In this document: positions 37,127 through 44,252 of the stretch, in pieces | Position numbering within the stretch: the first letter of the stretch is position 1 | Layout: each line of letters opens with the position of its first letter | NCBI RefSeq assembly: GCF_002744755.1 | Contig: NZ_KZ319287.1 | Span: forward strand, 248,001-312,000 | From: Leeuwenhoekiella nanhaiensis | GTDB lineage: Bacteria; Bacteroidota; Bacteroidia; Flavobacteriales; Flavobacteriaceae | Length of the DNA stretch: 64,000 nt | Direction of reading: 5' to 3' | The notes under the pieces: model-generated | Told to the model about the DNA's origin: nothing | Seen by the model: only the letters and a program-made list of their open reading frames with translations | The model's database searches: none | Translations under genes and position numbers: made by a program

Positions 37127-37561
37127 ATGAAAGCTGCAGAAATAAAAGTGTCCTATATAAACAAGAATGAACAAAAGATAAAAATATCAAGTAGTAGTTC
37201 TGCTTATGAGTTAATACTAAACCATTGGGATCTCAACATCATAGATTTTATGGAAGAAGTGAAGGTAATACTACTCAACAGAGCCAACACAGTACTTGGA
37301 GTATATGAATTATCAAAAGGGGGTAGTACCTCTTGTGTTGTAGATGTTAAGATTATTCTTAATGTAGCAATTAAAGCACACGCAAGTTCAATAATCCTGG
37401 TACATAACCATCCATCCGGACAGGTAATTCCTAGTGAGACAGACAAAAGACTTACTATTAAGCTCAAAGAGGCCTGTAAAATGGTGGACCTTGAACTGCT
37501 AGATCATTTAGTGATCTCTAGAGACTCTTACACAAGTTTTAGTGATGAAAATCTGTTATAA
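37127..37561 (+). CDS. RadC-like JAB/JAMM domain protein
   Basis: 144 residues. The JAMM metal site is intact: upstream Glu in MEEVKVILL, then 'ILVHNHPSGQVIPSETD' (HxHxPSGx-D). The N-terminal helix-hairpin-helix of full RadC is absent; this short form is typical of mobile elements. The molecular function of RadC-like proteins is still unclear; a nuclease or peptidase role has been proposed. Confidence 0.88.
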   Translation: MKAAEIKVSYINKNEQKIKISSSSSAYELILNHWDLNIIDFMEEVKVILLNRANTVLGVYELSKGGSTSCVVDVKIILNVAIKAHASSIILVHNHPSGQVIPSETDKRLTIKLKEACKMVDLELLDHLVISRDSYTSFSDENLL

Positions 37562-37761
37562 TTTAATGTGTGTAGATGTGCTTACATATCCCTCTAAAAC
37601 ATACTTATAAAGGATAAAGCAAATAGTGTAGATATAATATTATAGCGGAATTTTACATTCTAGTGGAGTAAATCAGCTCCATTTAGAATAGATTCCTTGG
37701 TATATATCTTTTTGTATAGTTGTATTGGGGATGCAGAGCACTAACTGCCTAATAGCCAAAA

Positions 37762-38028
37762 CTATTTTCCTGTAGTTGAATAATCCAGCAATTGAGGTAA
37801 ACTTACATCTAGTGCTTTAGCTATTCTATAGAGCGTAAATAGGGTAGGATTGTTCCTGCCAGATTCTATTCTAGATACATTAGTTACATCAAACTCACCT
37901 AGCATCTTAGTAATTAAGTCAAACTGAGACAGACCTTTCTGCTCTCTAATACGCTGGATATTCTTTCCAACATTTTTGAGGAGCTCAGCTCTTATATTAT
38001 CTAAATCAGACTCTTTCACACTTGTCAT
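37762..38028 (-). CDS. XRE-family transcriptional regulator of the element
   Basis: 88 residues from ATG 38028 (the upstream TTG at 38037 falls inside an inverted repeat). Cro/C1-type helix-turn-helix: 'IQRIREQKGLSQFDLITKML' then 'DVTNVSRIESGRNNPTLFTLYRIAKALDV'. It is divergent from the 38107 gene; two palindromes lie in between, one overlapping its own start codon, consistent with autoregulation and a lysogeny-like switch. Confidence 0.88.
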   Translation of the reverse strand: MTSVKESDLDNIRAELLKNVGKNIQRIREQKGLSQFDLITKMLGEFDVTNVSRIESGRNNPTLFTLYRIAKALDVSLPQLLDYSTTGK

Positions 38029-38039
38029 ATTTGACAAGT
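38020..38039. promoter_or_regulatory. Inverted repeat over the XRE start codon
   Basis: ACTTGTCA-TATT-TGACAAGT, a perfect 8-bp inverted repeat that includes the ATG (complement at 38026-38028) of the regulator. Confidence 0.6.
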
Positions 38040-38069
38040 CAAAGCAACTGATTATATTGTAGAACTATA

Positions 38070-38085
38070 TTGCCATATATGGCAA
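38070..38085. promoter_or_regulatory. Perfect 16-bp palindrome between divergent genes
   Basis: TTGCCATATATGGCAA lies 22 bp before the 38107 gene and 42 bp before the XRE gene; a probable operator. Confidence 0.6.
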
Positions 38086-38106
38086 CCTAACCTAATCTTA
38101 CTAGTA

Positions 38107-38598
38107 ATGAAACAGATTTTTTATGTTGTAGTAGCACTTTTTATGTATACTCAAGTTAATTCCCAAACCTTGGAGGAAACTTCAGATTATTTAGAATACA
38201 TCATTGAAGAAAACCCACCATTTCAGGGTATGTCTACTGAATTTAAGGTAGTAAATACAAGTGATGGAGATAGGTTTACGTATGTTATAGAATTACGTGA
38301 AGGGGATAAAATATTAAACTCAAAAACCAGCCTTGTTTATTTGTCTGAAATTAAAAATATCATACTTGATGTGGCAAATTATGAAGGCCACGTAAAATAT
38401 CAGTTAAGGATAGGTTTAAAAGCTGATAAATTAAACTCATTTGCAGTAGCCTATGGTAACTCTATGAATGCTGTACCTATAGATGAATTAGTAATTGCAT
38501 TACCAAATAATGAGGTTTTAGCTAATAAAATTAAAAGTGCACTGATGCATCTTTTCAAATTAAAAAATTTAAAAGTGTCAGATTTAAATATGTTTTGA
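38107..38598 (+). CDS. Secreted protein of unknown function
   Basis: 163 residues with a signal peptide (MKQIFYVVVALFMYTQVNSQ). The remainder is beta-rich then helical, Asn/Lys/Glu-rich, with no known motif and no Cys in the mature protein. It heads a three-gene plus-strand set at the right end of the element and is divergent from the XRE regulator, which may control it. Confidence 0.65.
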   Translation: MKQIFYVVVALFMYTQVNSQTLEETSDYLEYIIEENPPFQGMSTEFKVVNTSDGDRFTYVIELREGDKILNSKTSLVYLSEIKNIILDVANYEGHVKYQLRIGLKADKLNSFAVAYGNSMNAVPIDELVIALPNNEVLANKIKSALMHLFKLKNLKVSDLNMF

Positions 38599-38607
38599 GT
38601 CTTAGTT

Positions 38608-38784
38608 ATGAGTAATAATGAAGATGGACACGAATTTAGGTTTATATTGTGCTCAATGCTTGCAGCCATTTATAGTTGGTACTTAGTAGATCCAAATTCA
38701 TTTACAGGATACATTAGGTGGTTTTTGGGTACAATTATTTTGTGGATAGTATTTTGGTCAATATTAAAATTCCTTACCAAATGA
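38608..38784 (+). CDS. Small two-helix membrane protein
   Basis: 58 residues, below common ORF cut-offs. MSNNEDGHEFRF is followed by a hydrophobic segment (about 12-27, 'FILCSMLAAIYSWYL'), a short polar turn and a second hydrophobic segment (about 38-56, 'WFLGTIILWIVFWSIL'). It starts 9 bp after the previous stop and its TGA overlaps the next ATG (ATGA), the classic sign of translational coupling. Confidence 0.65.
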   Translation: MSNNEDGHEFRFILCSMLAAIYSWYLVDPNSFTGYIRWFLGTIILWIVFWSILKFLTK

Positions 38785-39212
38785 ATGTTTTAGACAGTAT
38801 TCCATATAGAGTTGGCTCAACATTCGAGGAGCACAATGTTAGCCTGGAATTTTTGAAGGAATTTAATGCAGATTCAAAATACTATGCTAGTTATAGATAT
38901 TCTGAACTATATCTATTTGGTAGGGCTTTTCAAGCAGAATGTTATCTCCATTTTTGGAAGGGAGTATTAAATACAATTCAATATAAAATCCATAAGGAAA
39001 ACTTTGATCTTTTTAGAGATTCCTTGAATGAAGAGTTACCAGTAGATAAACCATTAAAAAGAGATCTGTACAATGAAAGATTTGCACTAGAAAGCTATTG
39101 TAATGGTATAGCTGTAGGATTGACTCAGTTGAATGAGAATTATTTTATGCTGAAAATATCTAAAAACCCAAGCTTACCTCGAATTAAATCAAATAAAAGC
39201 AATAGGTCTTAA
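38781..39212 (+). CDS. Unknown cytosolic protein coupled to the small membrane protein
   Basis: 143 residues from ATG 38781, which overlaps the stop of the two-helix membrane protein by 4 bp; the upstream in-frame GTG at 38718 is rejected for this reason. Charged, helical and aromatic-rich ('ECYLHFWKGVLNTIQYKIHK'), no recognised domain. The pair membrane-protein/soluble protein at the edge of an element suggests a cargo module of unknown purpose (toxin-antitoxin, immunity or abortive-infection type are options without direct evidence). Confidence 0.6.
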   Translation: MNVLDSIPYRVGSTFEEHNVSLEFLKEFNADSKYYASYRYSELYLFGRAFQAECYLHFWKGVLNTIQYKIHKENFDLFRDSLNEELPVDKPLKRDLYNERFALESYCNGIAVGLTQLNENYFMLKISKNPSLPRIKSNKSNRS

Positions 39213-39318
39213 CACCTATATTAATTAAATAATATTAACCATAAGGCATACAATTAGGTTATACTATTATGTTAGTAGAAATGCACACCAATACAAGACC
39301 TTTAAATATAGGGGCTGA

Positions 39319-39370
39319 GTTAATCAAAGGGTCCTTGGTTCGAGCCCAAGAGGGGGAGCAAATTAAGCCT
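39319..39370. repeat. Attachment site attR (52-bp direct repeat)
   Basis: Identical to 26097-26148: the displaced 3' half of tRNA-Asn plus trailer. It has no 5' half and is not a functional tRNA. Confidence 0.93.
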
Positions 39371-39399
39371 GTAAACATACTGTTTACAGGCTTTTTTGT
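39365..39399 (+). terminator. Displaced original tRNA-Asn terminator
   Basis: Thirteen-bp perfect stem AAGCCTGTAAACA / TGTTTACAGGCTT, loop TAC, T-rich tail. It shares outer stem and tail with the terminator at 26143-26176 but has a different inner stem. Confidence 0.85.
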
Positions 39400-39473
39400 T
39401 TTTAGTCGGCTTGGTTTAATTATTCAATTTGACTTCAATAATAAATCCTATTTACTTTAGTTGTTTAAATTGC

Positions 39474-39527
39474 CAAAAAATGACATTACTTTTTTATATT
39501 AGTCAAAAAATGACAAGTCTAAATTTG
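39474..39527 (+). promoter_or_regulatory. Controller operator repeats and leaderless promoter
   Basis: Direct repeats CAAAAAATGACA at 39474-39485 and 39504-39515 (30 bp apart, about three helical turns) precede a -7 box TAAATTTG at 39520-39527. The ATG of the controller is at 39535, so the transcript would start at or within a few bases of the start codon. Confidence 0.6.
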
Positions 39528-39534
39528 TACAGGC

Positions 39535-39837
39535 ATGAGTTTTGGTCAAAGAATAAAAGAGTTAAGAGAAAATAAGAAACTGTTGCAACGTCACTTGGCT
39601 GCAAGTTTGGAAATAGATACCCCTATGTTCAGTAAAATTGAACGTGGGGAAAGAAAAGCGAAAAGAGAACAAGTATTAAAACTCGCAAAACTTTTAGAGA
39701 CTGATGTCGATGAATTATTGACAGCTTGGCTTGCCGATAAAATCTATGATCTTGTTAAGGACGAAACAACCGCTGTGAATGCAATAAAAGTTGCCGAAAC
39801 TACATTAAAATACTCTAAAATTGAAAAACAATTATAA
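39535..39837 (+). CDS. XRE-family controller protein of the R-M operon
   Basis: 100 residues: helix-turn-helix 'IKELRENKKLLQRHLAASLE' and 'FSKIERGERKAKREQVLKLAKLL', then a helical tail. HTH controllers at the head of R-M operons delay nuclease expression until methylation is complete. The gene overlaps the first methylase by 17 bp. Its promoter architecture predicts leaderless mRNA, as known for several C proteins. Confidence 0.82.
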   Translation: MSFGQRIKELRENKKLLQRHLAASLEIDTPMFSKIERGERKAKREQVLKLAKLLETDVDELLTAWLADKIYDLVKDETTAVNAIKVAETTLKYSKIEKQL

Positions 39838-40702
39838 AGGAAGAATAGAGTCAAATTTTTCTACCGTAAATGAGCCTCTTGGGTTATTTCCTAAGAATGT
39901 TGGTATAAAACCTTTTTTAAAATGGGCTGGTGGAAAGACTCAATTATTAACTGAGCTTAATAAATATGTTCCCAATACCTATAATAAATATATAGAACCA
40001 TTCATTGGTGGTGGTGCAATGTATTTTAATCTTAATGCAGAAAAGTCAATTATAGCAGATTCTAATGAAGAATTGATTATAACTTACAGTCAAGTCAAAG
40101 AAAACGTAGAAAATGTAATTGAACATTTAAAGACATTTGAACATAATGAGGTTTTTTATTATAAAATCAGAGGTGTTGACCCAGAGGATTTTGAATACAG
40201 TTATAGAGCAGCAAGATTGATTTATTTAAATAAGACGTGCTTTAACGGTTTATATCGTGTAAATAAAAAAGGGCAGTTTAATGTACCATACGGTAAAGGA
40301 AAGGGTAGCTTTTTAAATGAAGATGTACTTAGAAACTCAAGCGAATTTCTTAAGGAAACAATGATAGTTAAAGGTGATTACCTCTCTGTTTTAAATGATT
40401 TTGCTGATGAAGGTGATTTTGTTTTTTTAGATCCCCCATATTATCCGATAGGAAAATATTCAGACTTTCAGCGATATACTAAAGAATTTTTTTATCACGA
40501 AAATCAAGTACAGCTAAAAAAGGAATTTGACAGATTAGTAAATAAGGGTTGCAAAGTTGTACTAACAAATTCTGATCATGATATTATTATTGACTTGTAT
40601 TCAGAATATCAAATTGATATAATTGAAACTAGAAGAATGATTAGTAGTAATTCAAAGACTAGAAGAGGTAAAGATATAATAGTTTCAGGTGGATATGATT
40701 GA
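39821..40702 (+). CDS. D12-class DNA adenine methyltransferase (Dam-like)
   Basis: 293 residues. 'FLKWAGGKTQLL' (motif X), 'YIEPFIGGGAMYFNL' (motif I, SAM binding), 'FVFLDPPYYPIG' (motif IV, DPPY) in the alpha-class order of Dam, DpnM and FokI-type enzymes. It methylates adenine N6 in the recognition site. The only plausible start is TTG at 39821, inside the controller gene; later ATGs would remove motif X, so coupled translation is likely. Confidence 0.92.
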   Translation: MKNNYKGRIESNFSTVNEPLGLFPKNVGIKPFLKWAGGKTQLLTELNKYVPNTYNKYIEPFIGGGAMYFNLNAEKSIIADSNEELIITYSQVKENVENVIEHLKTFEHNEVFYYKIRGVDPEDFEYSYRAARLIYLNKTCFNGLYRVNKKGQFNVPYGKGKGSFLNEDVLRNSSEFLKETMIVKGDYLSVLNDFADEGDFVFLDPPYYPIGKYSDFQRYTKEFFYHENQVQLKKEFDRLVNKGCKVVLTNSDHDIIIDLYSEYQIDIIETRRMISSNSKTRRGKDIIVSGGYD

Positions 40703-41747
40703 TAACCAAATTGAAATAAAAGAATTTATTAATCAATTCGAATATTTCCCGGGTACAAGATTCATGGGGAGTAAGAATAAGATTATATATGAGCTATGGG
40801 AATATTTCAAAGAAATTGAATTTGAAAGCTTCTTAGATGTATTTGCGGGTAGTAATGTTGTTTCCTACTTTATGAAAACAAAAGGGAAAAGAGTTATTAC
40901 TAATGACTTTATGAAAATTAGCTATTTAGCTTCAAAAGCTATTATAGAAAATGCCAACGTGAAAATTAGTAAAAGGGACCTAACATTTTTGTTAGATACC
41001 TCTTCAAGTGAATCTTTTATCTCAGATAAATTTGAGGGTTTATATTTCAGTGATGAAGAAAATAGGTTTCTTGATCAAATTAGAGGGAACATTGATTTAC
41101 TTGAAGATGAATTTAAACAATCAATTGCCATTTCTGCTCTCGTAAGAGCGTGTATGAAAAAAAGACCACGTGGGATATTTACTTTTATAGGTCATAGATA
41201 TGATGATGGAAGAAAGGATATCCGTAAATCTCTTAAAGATCATTTTATTGACAATATATCTAGCTTTAACAACGCAGTGTTTGATAATGAGAAAAAATGT
41301 GAATCAAATAATATGCTCAGTCAAGAACTGAACAAAACAGCTGATCTCGTATATTTAGATCCCCCATACTACTCTCCTAAATCGGATAATGATTATGTTC
41401 GAAGATATCACTTTGTGGAAGGGCTGGCCAAAAAATGGGATGGATTAGAAATCCAAGAACATACAATAACCAAAAAATTTAAAAGTTACCATTCACCATT
41501 TTCTAAACGCGAATCTGCCTACAGTGCATTTCATTCACTGATTGAAAGACATAAGAAATCTATCATAGCTATCTCCTACTCTTCAAATTCAATACCTACG
41601 AAAAATGAGTTAATAAAAATTTTGAAAAATTACAAAGAGGATGTTGTCGTACACGAAATTGATCACACCTATTCTTTTGGTAATCAGAATAATAAGAAAG
41701 GAAATAAGGCAAATAGAGTCAAAGAATACCTATTTATTGCAAAATAA
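40695..41747 (+). CDS. Second D12-class DNA adenine methyltransferase
   Basis: 350 residues from ATG 40695 (GTG 40689 is also in frame). 'YFPGTRFMGSKNKI' (motif X-like), 'SFLDVFAGSNVVSYF' (motif I), 'LVYLDPPYYSPKSD' (motif IV). More diverged from Dam than the first methylase and with a longer insert before motif IV. Overlaps the first methylase by 8 bp and the nuclease by 1 bp. Two adenine methylases beside one nuclease usually mean an asymmetric recognition site with one enzyme per strand. Confidence 0.88.
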   Translation: MIDNQIEIKEFINQFEYFPGTRFMGSKNKIIYELWEYFKEIEFESFLDVFAGSNVVSYFMKTKGKRVITNDFMKISYLASKAIIENANVKISKRDLTFLLDTSSSESFISDKFEGLYFSDEENRFLDQIRGNIDLLEDEFKQSIAISALVRACMKKRPRGIFTFIGHRYDDGRKDIRKSLKDHFIDNISSFNNAVFDNEKKCESNNMLSQELNKTADLVYLDPPYYSPKSDNDYVRRYHFVEGLAKKWDGLEIQEHTITKKFKSYHSPFSKRESAYSAFHSLIERHKKSIIAISYSSNSIPTKNELIKILKNYKEDVVVHEIDHTYSFGNQNNKKGNKANRVKEYLFIAK

Positions 41748-42778
41748 TGAGAGTACCAAGTGAAGAAATACCACAAGCGGATAATCTCGTAGATGTTATT
41801 CGAACCATAGTTGCAGTATCTCAAGGAGCTAGAACATATCAGCAAATAGCAGGCGCTATTGAAAAGGTTGAGCGTCAAGGGCGTTATTACCGTAAAGCCG
41901 CTGAGATTATTGGTTTGATCGTTACTCCAAGTCAAAATCAGTCTATTTTGACTCAACTTGGTCAAGTATTCATTCAAACTAACCCAACCTTAACTAATCC
42001 GATATTGCTTCGAGGAGTTTTAAATTCTCGAATTTTTCAAAGAATTATTCCTTATCTGGAAGCAAAAGGTAATTTGGGTGTCAGCAGACAGGAATTTGAG
42101 ATGTTTCTCAGAGGAACAGCAGATTTGGGAGCAAATACAATGGCTCCAAGAAGGATAAGCACGGTCATAAGTTGGCTAGTTGAGTTGGAAATAATTGTTA
42201 TCCATAATTCAAGATATATCCTTTCGGCTCAAACAATTAATCAACGGGTTGATAGTATCCAATTTGATAATCCTGACGAACCATTATTGCCAGGTACAAA
42301 TGATTTGAATGAATATACGACTGTTGAACAGCGAAGCTCGTCTGCACAAGAGACAATTATTTCTTACAGAAATAGTGCGGCTTTAGAAAGAGCTGATAAC
42401 GCCCATAGGCATTTAGTAAATCTTACTTCGGAAAGAATCCGAAATGCTAATGCACTTCCAAAATTCAATCAGCTCATCGATCTTGCCACACATATCAATA
42501 ACAAGGATTATATTTTCGAAATGAAGTCCACAACTCACGGAAATGAAAAATCACAAATAAGAGCAGGATTGAGTCAACTTTATGAATATAGATACCTTCA
42601 AAATAAACCACAAGCTAAGCTCGTACTGGTTTTAGAAAACCCATTAAGCGCAAATGAAATTTGGAGACAAGACTATCTAGAACAAGATAGAGATGTCTAT
42701 TTAATATGGGATGGCAATAATGAACTTTATGGTAATGAAAGAACGCGTCAAGATTTAGATTTTCTTGGACTTTTATAG
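41747..42778 (+). CDS. Type II restriction endonuclease with PD-(D/E)xK motif
   Basis: 343 residues. The N-terminal about 190 residues hold helix-turn-helix-like segments ('GARTYQQIAGAIEKVERQGR', 'LGVSRQEFEMFLRG') and are probably the DNA-recognition part. The C-terminal part has D245 (LIDLAT), E258-M-K260 ('DYIFEMKST') and 'IRAGLSQLYEYRYL' with the Gln/Tyr helix seen in PD-(D/E)xK nucleases. Start ATG overlaps the stop of the second methylase (ATGA type). Position last in an operon with controller and methylases supports a restriction role; separate recognition and cleavage parts suggest cleavage outside the site as in FokI, which is inference. Confidence 0.82.
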   Translation: MRVPSEEIPQADNLVDVIRTIVAVSQGARTYQQIAGAIEKVERQGRYYRKAAEIIGLIVTPSQNQSILTQLGQVFIQTNPTLTNPILLRGVLNSRIFQRIIPYLEAKGNLGVSRQEFEMFLRGTADLGANTMAPRRISTVISWLVELEIIVIHNSRYILSAQTINQRVDSIQFDNPDEPLLPGTNDLNEYTTVEQRSSSAQETIISYRNSAALERADNAHRHLVNLTSERIRNANALPKFNQLIDLATHINNKDYIFEMKSTTHGNEKSQIRAGLSQLYEYRYLQNKPQAKLVLVLENPLSANEIWRQDYLEQDRDVYLIWDGNNELYGNERTRQDLDFLGLL

Positions 42779-42933
42779 TGCTAAAGTAAAACTTCAGTTC
42801 TCAAACTTTAACTAAAAAGTTGCTAAGAAAGTCGATATACAAATAAAATTATTGCTCGAGCTAATTGAATGTAGAATATGTGCTTTCCTATCTCACCCCA
42901 ATTCCCTAATTTCTTACTCCTAAAACATTCCCT
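42779..42933. other. Junction between R-M islet and host genes
   Basis: No gene, no third copy of the tRNA-Asn 3' end and no inverted repeats were found. Base composition changes from AT-rich to host-like between about 42840 and 42934. Confidence 0.5.
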
Positions 42934-43404
42934 ATGAAAAAACTTGCATTCCTGTTACTTGCGCTTCCGGTATGGGTAAGCGCACAAAGCACTGCGTATA
43001 CGGTTACTTCCTATAACGAAGAGGGGACCAAAGCGCCCAATACGCATTATCTGGGTGAGGCTTTTTTAAACAGCCTGGTACGAGCAGAAGGCGATCTGGA
43101 GTATAACATTACCAAAGCAACTTTTAAGGCCAACTCCACGCTTGACTGGCATAAACACGCCACGCCGCAGGTTTTGGTGGTGGTAGACGGCGCCGGTTAT
43201 TATCAGGAGCGGGGTAAAGATCCCATACTTATGAAAGCCGGTGATGTGATTCAGTGTGCAAAAGACACTGAGCACTGGCACGCCTCGTCAAAGTATCACG
43301 ATGTGACCTATCTCGCGATTTACGGCGAGCAACCCACCGTCTGGACCGAAGTCTTAACCCGCGAAGCCTACGACGAGGTAGCAGAGCAGCTTTTCAAAAA
43401 CTAA
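42934..43404 (+). CDS. Secreted cupin-domain protein
   Basis: 156 residues: signal peptide (MKKLAFLLLALPVWVSAQ), then a cupin barrel with motif 1 'WHKHATPQVLVVVDGAGYY' (His pair, Glu absent) and motif 2 'MKAGDVIQCAKDTEHWH'. His residues suggest metal binding. Periplasmic; relatives are often listed as quercetin-dioxygenase-like or carboxymuconolactone-associated cupins, but substrate is unknown. First host gene after the accessory region. Confidence 0.88.
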   Translation: MKKLAFLLLALPVWVSAQSTAYTVTSYNEEGTKAPNTHYLGEAFLNSLVRAEGDLEYNITKATFKANSTLDWHKHATPQVLVVVDGAGYYQERGKDPILMKAGDVIQCAKDTEHWHASSKYHDVTYLAIYGEQPTVWTEVLTREAYDEVAEQLFKN

Positions 43405-43430
43405 AACCGGGCGGCCATTCTAAAAATTTT

Positions 43431-43471
43431 AAATGTAAAGCTTGCTTTACATTTATTTTTGAGTATTTTTG
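43431..43471 (+). promoter_or_regulatory. Palindromic operator overlapping a predicted promoter
   Basis: Perfect inverted repeat AAATGTAAAGC-TT-GCTTTACATTT (43431-43454). The TTG of a -33 box (43442-43444) is at its centre; TATTTTTG (43464-43471) is a -7 box after 19 bp. The same half-site AAATGTAAA recurs at 53709-53726. Confidence 0.65.
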
Positions 43472-43507
43472 TCAAGTACACTTTACATTAATCAAAAATC
43501 AATCAGT

Positions 43508-43897
43508 ATGAATTCTCAAGTAATTGCCTCCCGTAACAAATTGGCCAAATGGTCAATCGCCTGGGTTTTGACCACGGCTTTAGTCACTTTTGGCTCCCAG
43601 TTTTTATGGGAAGCCCGGTGGATCACCATTATCGCGATCCTCTTAAGTCTGGCAGTCGGCATCGGGATGGTCCTGGCCAACCGTGATTTTGTGAATGCCG
43701 GTGACGAGCTGCAGCGCAAAATACAATTGGAGTCTATGGGCTTAACCCTGGGGCTTTCGGTGGTGTGCGGTATCGCGTACTCGCAGTTAGACACCACAAA
43801 CCTGATTAAGCAGGACGCAGAGATCGCTTTTCTTATTCTGTTTATGGGGATCACCTACATTTTGTGTGTATTCTTTAATGCCCGTAAGTATTCCTAA
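43508..43897 (+). CDS. Small integral membrane protein
   Basis: 129 residues from ATG 43508 (GTG/ATG-like start at 43469 lies inside the promoter). Four hydrophobic segments (about 15-35, 42-60, 80-98, 105-123), with a conserved 'GDELQRKIQLESMGL' loop seen in a family of membrane proteins that sit next to a YozG-like XRE regulator. Function unknown. The XRE gene follows after 146 bp and probably regulates this unit. Confidence 0.78.
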   Translation: MNSQVIASRNKLAKWSIAWVLTTALVTFGSQFLWEARWITIIAILLSLAVGIGMVLANRDFVNAGDELQRKIQLESMGLTLGLSVVCGIAYSQLDTTNLIKQDAEIAFLILFMGITYILCVFFNARKYS

Positions 43898-44043
43898 GCA
43901 CTAATTCAGGAAGGCTTCAGTACGCAATGTTCAGTCTGAGCCTTTTGAAAACCAGTCCTTTGGGAGCACCTACAAAATTTAGTACCTGACCGGAGCACCA
44001 ATTTAAATCAAAGGCAACCGGTCTCTAACTTAAAATTTCGCAA

Positions 44044-44241
44044 TTGAAGAATACGATAAAAGACTACCGTGCCCGCTTCAATATGACGCAGGAAGATCTG
44101 GCTCAAACCATAAACGTCTCGCGCCAGACCATTAATGCGATTGAAAAGGGTAAATTTGACCCCAGTCTGCCTACGGCATTTCGCCTGGCGGCTGTTTTTA
44201 AATGCAGCATTGAGGAGTTGTTTCGCTTCGAGGCTGAGTAA
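44044..44241 (+). CDS. Short XRE-family regulator (YozG-like)
   Basis: 65 residues from a TTG start; no in-frame ATG precedes it. 'MTQEDLAQTINVSRQTINAIEKGKFDPSLPTAFRLAAVF' region is a complete helix-turn-helix, followed by 'CSIEELFRFE'. This single-domain type is normally paired with a small membrane protein, as here. It is the best candidate to bind the AAATGTAAA palindrome at 43431. Confidence 0.88.
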   Translation: MKNTIKDYRARFNMTQEDLAQTINVSRQTINAIEKGKFDPSLPTAFRLAAVFKCSIEELFRFEAE

Positions 44242-44252
44242 GACCAAGCACT

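Larger units (their letters stand above)
26137..39370. mobile_element. 13.2-kb integrative element in tRNA-Asn
   Basis: Bounded by the 52-bp repeats at 26097-26148 and 39319-39370. The integrase gene is next to attL; the interior is visibly AT-rich compared with host genes on both sides. Cargo: DUF5131 protein, DUF3987 protein, Sak4-like ATPase, DUF3871 protein, Eco57I-type restriction enzyme, RadC-like protein, XRE repressor, unknown secreted and membrane proteins. I see no relaxase, coupling protein, T4SS or virion gene, so it is either a mobilised/satellite-type element or immobile now. Confidence 0.9.

Noticed and set aside
26137-39370. Prophage
   Set aside because: No capsid, terminase, portal, tail or lysis gene; only replication-type and cargo genes.
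39269-39460. 63-codon frame crossing attR
   Set aside because: It runs through the displaced tRNA fragment and terminator; created by the att junction.
42779-42933. A third tRNA-Asn 3' copy that would make the R-M operon a second tandem element
   Set aside because: No match to the 52-bp repeat or its core was found between the R-M operon and the cupin gene.
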